Below are positions 10,638 to 20,976 of a stretch of DNA of 26,651 nt, piece after piece. The stretch spans positions 1-26,651 of the forward strand of contig JADGJL010000289.1 in NCBI GenBank assembly GCA_027600665.1, in the 5' to 3' direction. The notes beneath the pieces were generated by a model. That model saw only the letters and a list, made by a program, of their open reading frames with translations. It was not told where the DNA came from and ran no database searches. Made by a program: the position numbers and the translations under genes. Within the stretch, counting starts at the first letter, position 1, and the number at the start of each line of letters is the position of its first letter. The stretch comes from Irineochytrium annulatum (Eukaryota > Chytridiomycota > Chytridiomycetes > Chytridiales > Chytridiaceae).

Positions 10638-10829
10638 TCGTCGAGAGGGAGCTGGCTTGACCGATTTTCGGGACTTGTCCACTGGCGTCCGCACGTAATA
10701 TTGCTCGACACTTATTTTATTTCCTTTCGTTAAGATCTTACAATGCGTGAAGATTAAAACGATTATAACGAAACTAACAAGGATTAAGTAAGATGCGAAG
10801 TAGAATGGTGATGTGTGAACCTAAATCTC
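10638..10829. other. short gap between lipase stop and TUP1 start
   Basis: Only 192 bp lie between the stop of the lipase gene and the first TUP1 ATG on the same strand. The TUP1 promoter or 5' UTR must therefore lie here or overlap the lipase 3' end. It is AT-rich, with no clear element. Confidence 0.5.
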
Positions 10830-13701
10830 CTACAACAAATCGTGGCTATCTGCCAGCGCTTTGTTCCTTCGATCTAAAAAGTTCTGCTCCGTGACCTTTT
10901 CCGTAAAAGCAGCGGCCTTCGAACCACCCCTCGATCGACTTCCAGGCATCATTGGGCTTCCGCTCCTCGACCTTATCGACCCATTCGCCTTCCCGGCGGC
11001 GGCCCCGTTCTCCATCATCATCTTCGCCGCCGCCATCGTCACACCACCTGACCCGCCGTTCGCTCCTTCGGCAAGCTTCCCGGCCTTGCGGGGCGGCGAG
11101 GACCGCATCAACATTGGGACGCTCACGTCTCCCTCCTCGTCCTCCTCCTCCATGTCCACGTCATATCGCATCATGTTGGCCTTCTTTCTAGCGTTCAGAC
11201 CTTTCACCATATAATCCGTCAACTCCTGGGCCTCGTCGCCAGGAGCGACCCCAACTTGCTGCGCGGTCTCCTCATCTTCGAGCATTTCGAGGGACCAATC
11301 CGATAGCAAGGCGACAGTCTGCTTTGATTCGGGTAGCAGGGCAACCATTTGAAGGATAGCGTGCGACATGCCCTCAAGAATCTTAACCCTGACCATCGAA
11401 TCTGGGTCTCTGTGGAAGACGTGATGATTCACATCGCTCTCTGAGAACGCCGGCAGTCCGCTCGAGCGCTCGCGTTGGTGCTCGCTGTCCGAGGATGGGG
11501 AGCCTGACGTTGGAGACTCGGGGCCATTCTCGTTGGCGAAGTTCACGCGGGTTGTGTTCAAACTTAAAGGCTTTCCGAACACAACTCCCTCCTCGGAGTT
11601 CTGGCGCTCGAGATCACGCTCTTGCCGATCGCGAAGGCGGTCCCATTGGAAGCGAGCCTTTGCCTTCGCTTGTCGCAGGCGGCCGGCGAACACGATCATG
11701 TCGTCGACAAGAGGATCCTTCTCGCCGCAAATGAGGAAAGTTCGAGGGAAGCGCGCCAAAATTTCGTCCGGGGCATTCACCGGAGACAAATAATAATCGG
11801 TTTCGAAATTGATCGGCTTCGGTGATTGTCCTAAATACATAAGAGCCATTCCGCGCAACACTGACACGCATTAAACCCATATCTCAACCTTGAAAGTCAG
11901 CTTACTTTCAGGGGCGAGAACACGGTCCGTGAAGTAACTCATCCGGCTCGTCATTGAAAGCGAGCTAGGGATTGCCGGGCCAGGATCGGCGTTCTTAGAC
12001 GAGAAAATCCGATACCAGCTGCCTCTGCGATCGACCTCATTCTTTAGGACATTGATCCCGCGGGGTGCGGGAGGAACTGCAAGAGGCGATTTGGCGTGCA
12101 TCGAGGTATGCAGCTCAACAAGGCCTGTCATAGACATGTCCTTCTTCGACTCCGCCCGGAAGAGTGATCGCTGCGCCGGCGGCATCCTAAACGCACCGTG
12201 AGGAGGAATGTAAAAGCTTCGCAGACGAACCAGCATCCCATATCGAAGTTTAAGCAAGGGTAAATCAGAATCAGGCCCGATGGCGGTTGCACGCGAATAT
12301 CTTTACTATCGAGACACTTGAGCACGACTCCGGTAGCAATGTTCCCGCCGGCGGAATCGCCAACAATCAAGATCTTAATCGGGTCTTTCCGCGTCTGAGG
12401 TCTGCCATTCGAGTCGGTAAGATACCATCCTTCCATTCCAATGCATCCTCCGTTACTCTCCGTAATCGATCGGTAGGCATCGAAACACTCCTCGATAGCA
12501 TACGGATAAGGCTTTTCAGGGGCCTTGCCGTAGTCCAGCGATATAATGGGGACACGTGTCTGCCTGGCCCAGATCGAAAGGTAATCTTCGTGACAGCGCG
12601 GCGGCATAGAAACGAACCCGCCGCCGGGAACGTCAAGGATCAAACATGTGGCGTGGCGGAGTTCTTCCTTCGAGCCGGCAAAAAGGAGGAGCGCCTTCGT
12701 TTCGGTAGACAAGGGCTCGCCTCTCAAAGCAAAGGAACTTGGGGAAGGAGGTGTCGGCCGAGGGATCATAATTTCTTTGCGAATACCGAGAAAACCGCGG
12801 TCGGCAAAAGACAAGGCCCGAAGATACGGATTGTTGATAGTCTTCTCCCAGGAAGTCCGCATCATCTCGATCGTCGCAACGGCACGGAACTTGCGCACCT
12901 GAAGTGCAAAAGTGGTCAGTTAGAAAATCGATGACGGCAACCAACCAGCCTACCTTCTCATCAGCGGCATTCGGGTAGAACAGATAGATGATAGAGAAAC
13001 AAACTGAAAGTAAATCCCTTAGGAAAATAGGTCTAATATGCATGGCAGATAAGAAACCGGCATCAAGTGCGGCTAGGATCCAGGTCGCTCTATAAAAATT
13101 ACGTGTATACTATAAGGTGGCTCAGATCAACGCGGAGTAAGTAAGTAATTCTTCAAACCATGCTCGCCAACGGTTCGGGCGCTACGGACACAAACATTAG
13201 GTATCGAAAATAGTTGGTCAACTCACCATTTAGGAAGAACAGAAGCATGAGATGCCTGCCGACATATGACGAAGTGAGCGTGCCAAGAATGATCTTCCAC
13301 GGGGGAACACGAGCTAATATGAAGTTGAGTTGAAAGCCTCGGCATCACGTATCGCCGAGCAATACGACTACTCACACAGCGCTCGGTTCCACCGTCGTAG
13401 CGAGTTCAATGGCGGCTCGAAGCCATGGTTCTTAATCACTGAGTACCTGTGAATCATCATGTTTAGACCCTGACGAAGCGACATTCGGCGCGGCTGAGGC
13501 AGGACGCGGCAGCCCAAGAGGAAGCGGCACGAGCTATATGATTTCGCATGGGAACGCACAGCTCTTGGGCACTCGTGCCGGGACGCCCTGGGGCCCCAGT
13601 TCCCTCAACGATCCAACCGAAACTTACGCAGCGAAGGTGATCAGGAGCACGGTAGTGCGCTTCCATCCGGCCGACGGCCTCCCTAGAACCTCGTCGATCA
13701 T
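10830..13701 (-). CDS. hormone-sensitive-lipase-like neutral lipase/esterase (alpha/beta hydrolase)
   Basis: A serine hydrolase resembling the LIPE branch, expected to cleave acylglycerols or steryl/short-chain esters at lipid droplets or the ER. Exons: 13701-13628, 13446-13376, 13313-13227, 13087-12954, 12898-12231, 12186-11906 and 11860-10830, giving 781 residues. The N terminus has a hydrophobic segment (TTVLLITFA), YVGRHLMLLFFLN and a third hydrophobic stretch near 75-120, so membrane attachment is likely. The core shows PGGGF (213-217) at the oxyanion site where animal HSL has HGGGF, GDSAGG with S304, EKDPLVDD with D487, and GMSHA with H605. The 118-residue Asp-His gap holds a Ser-rich insertion. 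The C-terminal 170 residues are low complexity with Arg-Ser repeats. The first three joins are the least certain: introns of 181 and 139 nt are long for this window, and a reading-through exon from about 13534 is a frame-compatible alternative for intron 1. Confidence 0.88.
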
Positions 13702-13785
13702 CTGCGCGCCCGTCGCTCGATTCGCGAGTGATGGAGGAGCTTTCACCGCGTGGAGTTGACGTCAGCAACTAGCACGAGATTCAAT
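13702..13785. promoter_or_regulatory. 84-bp bidirectional promoter between lipase and secreted peptide
   Basis: The start codons of the two divergent genes are only 84 bp apart, so the 5' elements are shared. It contains one perfect CRE palindrome and no other gene. If the lipase has a further 5' exon, the geometry would change. Confidence 0.5.
13757..13764. promoter_or_regulatory. CRE palindrome TGACGTCA
   Basis: An exact 8-bp match to the binding site of ATF/CREB bZIP factors, lying between the lipase ATG (56 bp away) and the ATG of the secreted peptide (22 bp away). Binding is inferred from the sequence only. Confidence 0.5.
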
Positions 13786-14142
13786 ATGCGATTATTACGT
13801 CGACTCGTGCTGATCACATGTTGGGCGGTGACCGTGGCCGCCGAACTTATCGCACCGGTTGGCGAGCTCAGGATGGCGGCGGAAGCGGGCCCTGTCGAAA
13901 GGAATGTACCAGATGCCTCTGAGGACTTGCTGCGACGGTCAACCACCTCCGGGGCCTTTTACGCGTCCTGTCCTGCAGACGTTCTTGTCACGTGGAGCGG
14001 AGAGGAGCTCCGTTGCTTATGCATTCGATTGGACGGAAAGCGTAAGTTTCCTTTCCAATGCTCCTGCTTTTGGTTGCCTGTCTTAGAAGTCTTCTAATTT
14101 CCTGACTCTATGATAACAGTTCAATTAACTTGCAAATACTGA
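13786..14142 (+). CDS. small secreted four-cysteine peptide precursor with a Kex2-like site
   Basis: Two exons, 13786-14041 and 14120-14142, joined through a GTAAGT donor and an ACAG acceptor, give 92 residues. Residues 1-19 (MRLLRRLVLITCWAVTVAA) form a clear signal peptide with basic N-region and small residues at -3/-1. A propeptide-like acidic segment to residue 51 ends in LLRR, a dibasic Kex2-type processing site. The remaining 41 residues carry four cysteines at 62, 77, 79 and 90, an even number that could form two disulphides, and end in CKY. I recognise no family. Exon 2 is short, and if the intron is retained the frame runs to a stop at 14095-14097 with a different tail. Possible roles include a secreted signal or antimicrobial peptide, but nothing in the sequence proves one. 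Confidence 0.5.
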
Positions 14143-14856
14143 ATGAAACGGCTGGTTGATGAAACTACTGTCGTTCCATTGATTTACGACAGAAGCCAGT
14201 GATGCCGCAACCGCCGCTCTCTACTTTGAGATCAAGGATAAATTTCCGGAGCGAAAAATAAAAAAGGCGCACAGCACAAAGATTGGTTTTGTTTAAGAAT
14301 AGATTATGTGCGAGCAATGAACAGGCGAGTTCGGAACACGATTCGGTTGTTTTTTCTTTTGCAGCTTTGTACCTTCGAACCAAAGAAATAAAAACGCAGA
14401 GCAAAGCAAAATGGAGTTGCAGTGATAAAATGCTACACCCAGTCTATCGACAACAGAAACTAGTAAGTAACAAAAGGAACACAAGGGCGAAAAGAGTTAA
14501 GATTGCTCTTGATACAATCCTTATACCTGCGATGGGAGTGGAGGAAGGGCGAAGGGAATCAAACAAAAGTTGGATGACAGAGACAAATAATACGACAACA
14601 AGAAAAAAACAAGACTTGGGATCACGGAAGAAACTAATCTGTTACCCACAATACAATACCCTCCTTTGTATAGCCCGTCACGTACACAACAACTTAAGAG
14701 TGAAAAAGGGAAGGGAAGTTACACTCTCGCTACATTGCAACCCCAAAGACGGTAACCCGGGACCATCATCACTTAAGCCACAAGAAATAAAAACGCGTCC
14801 ATATCGAATATCAACTAGCCAAAAGAAAGAACGAAGAAAATGACCGCTTTCAGGTC
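14143..14856. other. AT-rich convergent 3' region, no gene seen
   Basis: Some 700 bp between two convergent genes, rich in A on the plus strand, with a long but low-quality Lys/Arg-rich frame at 14283-14843 whose composition reflects A-rich non-coding DNA. It probably contains both 3' UTRs. Confidence 0.5.
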
Positions 14857-16463
14857 TCACGACGAAGCTTTCCACACCCTCCTCTCTGACCCCCCATAAC
14901 CATTGACTCCCCTGTTCGACCCGCCGCCCATCCCATTCATCGGGATACCGGGCCCAACACCGACCGAGTCCCCACCTCCACCGCCGCCACCACCTCCGAT
15001 CCCTGCGCCTCCGTACATGGTTTGATGGAGCTGTTGGCCGTGGAGATGAGGGGAATGGACATAGCCTTGTTGCTGCTGGTGTGCGGGGTTGTGGGGCTGT
15101 AGGGAGTGATGCTGGCTCATGGCATTTTGGTGGTGGTGCTGCGACCGTTGGGCTTGCTTCGGGGCCTTCCGGACGATGGTGATGCCCGATGCGCCGGGCT
15201 TGTTCGTGCCAAACGCGATCAAAACGTTTTCTTCGCCTGCAATCAGGTGCGAGGTCGGGCCGCGGTTCTTTGCGCGAAGGGCAATGACGTCCTTCGCGAA
15301 CGCGTGTCTGTAAGACAAAGGCCATTGGTAAATTTAACTGTACGCCGTGGACAATACATAATCGATTGATATTACCTCTCCATATCGCTGGGCACCTCAA
15401 AGGAGTCCTTGCTCTCAACAACGCGCTTGAGCCAGTCGAAGGGCAGCTCCGCAAAAGTCGCCACCAGCTCCCTATACTGCTCCGAATCCCGGTTCGAGCT
15501 CCCCCATATGGGACCCTTCTCCGCTAAGAGTTCCCTCACGACGCCGCGCGAGAGGTAGGCAAAGACCGAGTCCCGGATCTCGGCCGACCACGATGAGTAA
15601 CTAGAGCCCATATCGGGCTGAGAGGAGAACTGGCAGTACTCCAGGACGGAGCTGCGTGAAATGTCCTGGCGGATCATCTCGGTGGCGAGCGAGGCGAGGT
15701 CACCGAGGTGGAGGAGGTTAGCGGAAGCGAGGACGCCGCGGAGAAGAAGGGATCGCTGCGGCCGGTTGTCCTGGTGGCTAGAGGCAAGGATGCTGTGCGT
15801 ATATGAGGCGTAAAGGTGACCGAAGGCGACCGACAGACCCTCGGAAGTCACGTTGTGATCGGCGACGGGGAGAACCAGCTCCAAAGGACCGCTGTAGCTT
15901 ATCGAGGATAAGGAATAAAATCTCTTGTGTTGCAAAGAGATTGCCGGCCCTCACCTGTCTCCGGGCTCCCCAAGCAGGCTTGCAAGAACTGGACTTCGCA
16001 CAGCCAAAAGCCTGTGCAACTTGAAGATGACCCCGTCAATCTGCTGCAGGTTTGCAGCCCCAACAGACGCCGCGCTCACAGTCGCCGGGCTCCCGGGCGG
16101 TACCGAGCTGGCTCCGTTGCCCTGCTGCTGGTTGGCGGTCTGAGATGACGGAACGACCTGGATGCGCACGCGAAGATCCGAGTACAGCCCCTGGGCGTAG
16201 CCGACGTGATAGATGTGGGAAGCGATAAGATCGTGGGGGTTTGGCGGTTGCTGCTGGTGTTGTTGATGCTGCTGTTGCTGATGGTGCTGCTGATGTTGCT
16301 GCGCCGCCGCGGACGCCGCCGCATCGGCAGTGGAAGTTGTTGTAGAGGAAAGGGATGGAGAGGTGGGATGGTTACCGTTTGTGAAAGATGCTGCCGGGAG
16401 CTGCTGCTGGGCTGCGGCCGCGGACGCCTTGAGTTGCGATTCAACGTCCTCCAGCCGCATCAT
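14857..16463 (-). CDS. BTB/POZ-domain protein with Q/H-rich N terminus and Gly-rich C terminus
   Basis: Exons 16463-15955, 15897-15376 and 15307-14857 give 493 residues; introns are 57 and 68 nt. Residues 55-73 are Gln/His-rich. A BTB-type fold starts near 94 (LYSDLRVRI), continues after a 40-residue Ser/Gln insertion with GVIFKLHRLLAVRSPVLASLL (145-164), and across the first intron into YSGPLELVLPV and a helical BACK-like region (LLRGVLASANLLHLGDLASLATEMI). The pattern of a conserved His-Arg/Lys helix followed by AxLLxLxxL is typical of BTB adaptor proteins. A segment near 360-385 reads HLIAGEENVLIAFGT, then a His/Gln/Gly-rich tail. BTB proteins act as dimers, as Cullin-3 adaptors or in transcription; which applies here cannot be said. 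Composition resembles its Q-rich neighbour Tup1. Confidence 0.8.
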
Positions 16464-17748
16464 TGGAATTCACGGGGGGTTGTTGAGGGGTTCGGCGCGT
16501 GTGGTCAGGTACTAAAAAAAAAGAGATCCGTAAATTCATGACGCATCCGAACCGCTCCCGCGTCGGCAATGGCAACCACGCGGACACGGTTTTTACATCC
16601 TCTCCAGCCCTGCGTTCGCTCTGTATGGCCCGCCGCCATTCCCCGCAGCCGAATCCTCGCCCACCGAAGCTCTCCAAAGTCCCAAAAACCGTGTGCCGCA
16701 TCCAGCCAGCCTGTAGGATAAAGCAGTGCGATAGCTACCTGCTGGCGGGGACGGCGAGTTCGCAGCGAAGCAGTGTGAGGGATGAGAGAGTCGAGACTGA
16801 TGGGAATTCGCAAAAAAAAATGCCAGGCGCGAAGCGACCAGCAACCGTTGCCTGGACGCTTCCCAGCGCCGCTTCATTGCCCGTTGGAGCGCGGGTAATG
16901 GCCGGTGCTATTCTGTTTCTGTTTATATCAGGTTATCCTATGATTTCCTGTCCCTTTACTGCATAGCACTCGTCGACGTGACGGCTTTAGGAACGGATAA
17001 CTTCTGTTTTTAGTTCTTGTTCAGCATTTTACGCTCCGCTTAGGATTGCAGGCATGCGTTGCAGAGTGTTTCGACTGGGGATCACAGTGTTATCAAAGAC
17101 TTCGTCACGGCGAGTGCGAACATACACTGCGGGCTGCCAGATTATGAGCGTTCAGGGACCGACAGTGATGCCTGCAGCGATGGTGCAATCATCATTTGTT
17201 ATCCCCCGCAACGGCATTCCTGGGGTTGTTATGTGTTGGCTTGATTACTTATGTTTGGGCGGGAGAGTTGTGACCTGTGTTGTCACCGTGCATGCTGGGC
17301 ATTCCCAGGCTCACATGAGCAAGGTGGAGCCTGGCGGATCTTCGAGCAAGCTTGCATTTTGATAGACGTGCGATGAAGCTTTGCGGGATCGTTTGCACAG
17401 CTGGTCGACTCTGGACGCGGATTGAGCCTATTGTTTGCCGCCGATTACTGTCTTCTTATAGCATGGAGTTATTGAATACAATGAATACATATCATTTAGG
17501 ATACGAAGATCTTGAGCAGGAAGGACAGAGCGCCTATACGCCTCATCTGCATGTTCCCTGAGAAGCAAATAGCACAAGAGGGCTTCAGTTCAACTTGAAG
17601 CGTTTGAGAATAGCGGGGGACGGAGGGGGGCTCAGGGGGGCGATTTTGCGTGATATGCTCCGCAGAGTGATATGCCGTGACGCCCAGATTTACGCCCCAA
17701 CTTCAAAGCGGCGGAAACTTCAAAAACTTCAAGACGAGAGCACTCGCA
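16464..17748. promoter_or_regulatory. long divergent intergenic region
   Basis: About 1.3 kb between the divergent BTB and GH3 genes. Frames at 16499-16966 (+), 16593-16877 (-), 17054-17362 (+) and 17352-17561 (+) have no domain, membrane or repeat character, so I treat them as chance. It may hold 5' non-coding exons and both promoters. No TGACGT core was seen here. Confidence 0.45.
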
Positions 17749-20002
17749 ATGGAGGGAAGCCAGCAAACCATGCCATCGCGTATCGACACCGAGAGGGGCA
17801 CGTCAGGGTCGGCGGACGCGGCGCCAGAGCTGCTGTCGCCATCAGACCACCCGGCGGAGCTCGCCCAAAGCCTGACGCCTGAGTTCGCCAACCAGCTCAA
17901 GAAACGGAACCATGAGGCGTTGGCCTTCATCATGAGCCGGAACGCGCCGTGCCAGTACTTTCGCAACGGACCGCTCCTCAAGAAGTGTCGCGACGGCCTG
18001 GAAGCCCTTGGGGGCAACGCCGCCAACATCGACGCAACCCAGGCCTTCGCGCTGTTCAACGACACCGTGCCGCTTTCCTCCTACCCGGACATGAAGCCCA
18101 CAATCGACTCGCTCTTCAAGCGGAAGCCCGAGCCCGCCCTATCGTCGCACGCCAAGGACCTGCTTGCGCCAGGGTACCCGTCCTATATCGCGATCTCCAG
18201 CGCGACCTCGGGCAAAGAACCGAAGATCTTCCCGACCTACAACCACCCGCATTCGGAGGCTCACGAGCGCATGATGAAGAACTACGACCGGTCCGTCAAG
18301 GCCGGTGGGCGGGTCATGATTTTGTACTCGTTGCGGTACTCAGATGTGCTGGTAATTGAAAACGATCTGCCCGAAGAGGATCCTCCGGCGACTACGGAGG
18401 GTCAGCAGCAGCAGGGGCAACAGCAACAAGGTCAGCCGCAAGGTCAACAGCAAGGGCCGCCAAAGCAAGCTATCCCGACACTTCCACCATGGCCGAAGCG
18501 CATTCCCGTCTGCGCCTTCTCGGCTGGCACCGTGCGGAAGACCAAGAAGCTGCCGATCGAGTTTGACCCCTACATCAAGCGCGTCTTCGGTAAGTTTTGG
18601 CGTTTACACAAAAACATTTTGCTCCAGTCCATTTGTCGACATCTTGTTCTGAACACGGTTTTAACTATCATCATCACCAAAATAGCCCCGAACTCCTGCG
18701 TACCCCTGGCCGTGCCCTACATCTCGTCTTACCAATCGCTTCTTTTGGCGAACCTCGTCTTCTCTCTCTCTGACCCCCATCTCGAGCTTATGAATACCAT
18801 TTTCGCAACGTTCTTTATGGACATGGTCAAGCAACTGGAGGAGAACTGGGACCAGCTTGTGGTTTCTATCGAGGAGGGTACTTTGCCGATGCTGAAGGGT
18901 GCTGATGATGTGGTGGACATTCTTAACGTGAGAAATCCTCATTCGTAGTTCGCGAGTGCTCGTAATTAAGACGGTGTACAGACGCACTTCAAGGCGAACC
19001 CGGAGCGCGCGGCTGAGCTCCGCCGCGTCCAGCGCAAAGAAGGCTGGTTCCACGCTATCTGGCCGAACCTCGAGGCTGTGGTCTGCACTTGCTCGGGCTC
19101 GTTCGAGAACGTTGTCCCCAAGATCCGCTGGCACCTCGGTCCCAACATCGCCCTTCAAGCAGCCGGCTTCACGGCCTCCGAGGCCATCGTCGGCCTCCCG
19201 TATTCCAAATTTGACCTGAACCTTTTCCGCGTCATGCAGGACGACCTCTTCGAGTACCTCCCCGTCCGACGCACACCCTCGGGCGAGGACGATGGTGATT
19301 TGAACGCCACGGCGGCGGACCTTGTTCACGCGTGGGATTTGGAGGTTGGCGGCGATTACGAGGTAGTCCTCACGACCCGCGACGGGTTCTGGCGGTACAG
19401 ACTGGGCGACGTTGTCACCGTGGCTGGGTTCGACCCGGCCGATGGCCAGCCGGTCGTCCGGTTTAAGGAGAGGAGGGGAATGGCAATTCGGCTTGGGATG
19501 ACGCAGCTGCATGAGAGCGAGCTCAGAGACGCCGTCGCGGCCTTCGGCGCCGTCACGAGCGATGCGATGGGCGTTAGGGTTGCCGAGTTCTCGGTCGTAG
19601 CAGACCTGAGGCGGCCGCTGAAGTCCTTGGGCTTTATCGTCGAAATGGAGGGAGACCTTGACGTGAATTGTAAGTACACTGTACTTCCCTTAATGCCTTC
19701 TATCCGCTTGCATATTCTAACATGCACCGTGAACAGCACCGGCAGCCCAACTAGCTGTCCGAGCCCTCCACGACAAACTCTGCAGCCTCAACGACAACTA
19801 CGCTGTCGGCGTCGTCAACCAACGCGAGGACTACCCGACGCTCCGAGTTCTGCCCCGAGGGACATTTGCGGACTTCAGGAATTGGAAGGTCGGCGGTAAC
19901 GGCATGGGTCAGGTGAAGGTCCCCGTTGTGGTTAAAGATGAGGGGACAAGGGTCTGGCTGGAGGAGAGGGTCATGGCCGAAATTATACGGAAGGAGACCT
20001 AG
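17749..20002 (+). CDS. GH3-family acyl-adenylating enzyme
   Basis: The GH3 family, best known from plants, adenylates carboxylic acids such as auxin or jasmonate and joins them to amino acids; fungal substrates are unknown to me. Exons 17749-18589, 18686-18927, 18982-19669 and 19737-20002 give 678 residues, against about 600 in plants. The ATP-binding motifs appear in order: SSATSGK (150-156), then FTASEA with ASE at 426-428 in the place of the plant SSE, and FWRYRLGDVVTVAGF (498-512) for the YRxGD motif. The C-terminal lid includes NYAVGVVNQREDYPTLRVLPRGTF. About residues 219-243 hold a Gln/Gly-rich insertion (CAG/CAA rich), which explains part of the extra length. Start: ATG at 17749; the frame is open further upstream only from a GTG. 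Good donors (GTAAGT twice, GTGAGA). Confidence 0.88.
18400..18470 (+). repeat. Gln/Gly-coding low-complexity insertion in GH3
   Basis: Repeated CAG/CAA with GGG/GGT codons encode a QQQQGQQQQGQ-like stretch inside the first half of the enzyme. It sits in a surface-loop position between conserved blocks, so it may be neutral. Confidence 0.8.
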
Positions 20003-20976
20003 GGAACGTGCCGCTCCTCATTCAACACTTTGATATGTGAAGGTGTTTTGTTCCGCACTTAATGGCTCTTGCTGTATCTGTTGTATGTCTTGCTCTACCA
20101 TGCTAACCATATGTACTCTTTCTCACACGTTTTTGAGTTCTTTTTTCGCTTCATCCGAGTCCGCACACTGACGGCCCTTTCCTCTCTTACTGTGTTCTCC
20201 TTTATTTTGATCTTTCGTCCCGCGATAACAAATAAACATCATCTGATATTGCCCCTCATCACACAATCAAACCTTTGGGACGTGACCGCATTCGCTAAGA
20301 AGTGTCACTAATAATTGAAAAAAAGAGAAACCAAAAAAAAAAAAACCAGAATATTGCAGACAAGCAAGAAGCAAAGGCTGGCAAAAGGTATCAGTTCGAT
20401 CAATCAGAGTATCCCACAAAAATCGTATTGGTACATGATTGAATATATTTTGGGCAACCAACTACATCCGTTTTCATAAGCAGGAAACGAGATTTATGTT
20501 GTGGCAACGTGACATGAAGCAAGCGTGTGGGTACATAACGCAAACTTAATTAGATGTTAATCGCATACACATGACCATCCTACCGTAACGAATGGTGGCA
20601 ACACCAACGGTGTCTCGGTATCCCGCCGCTCCGAGAAATCTCAATGCTTCCTACTCCCAAGCATTTCACCGACAAATCGCGAGCGTGTCGTGACGGCATT
20701 ACAAACGACGCAATATTTCCAATTCTTGAGATGAAGAGGTTTATTAAAATGGTGATATGTGGCTCACAACACAAAGTGTCAAGCTGAAGAGTGTAGACTA
20801 GCAAACAGACGTCTAACTAATAAACCGTCAAACTTAAATAACCGAGATACATACGATTCCTAATAAGAGAAGAGTGACGGATAGAACGGAATGAAGCCCA
20901 ATGATTAAAGTACTATGACAGTCAAACAAACAAACGAGAAACAGTGAGTCAATGAGGATACAAGGTCTACAGTTGC
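20003..20976. other. convergent AT-rich intergenic region, no gene seen
   Basis: Nearly 1 kb between the stops of GH3 (+) and the acyltransferase (-). An AATAAA at 20231-20236 may be the GH3 poly(A) signal, and TTTATT at 20740-20745 (AATAAA on the minus strand) that of the acyltransferase. Short frames lack protein character. An A run lies at 20333-20344. Confidence 0.45.

Noticed and set aside
14283..14843. 186-codon plus-strand frame with many Lys and Arg
   Set aside because: Composition follows A-rich non-coding DNA between convergent genes; no motif or splice support.
16499..17561. Short frames in the BTB-GH3 gap as possible small genes
   Set aside because: No signal peptide, membrane segment, repeat or plausible splice partner; treated as intergenic.
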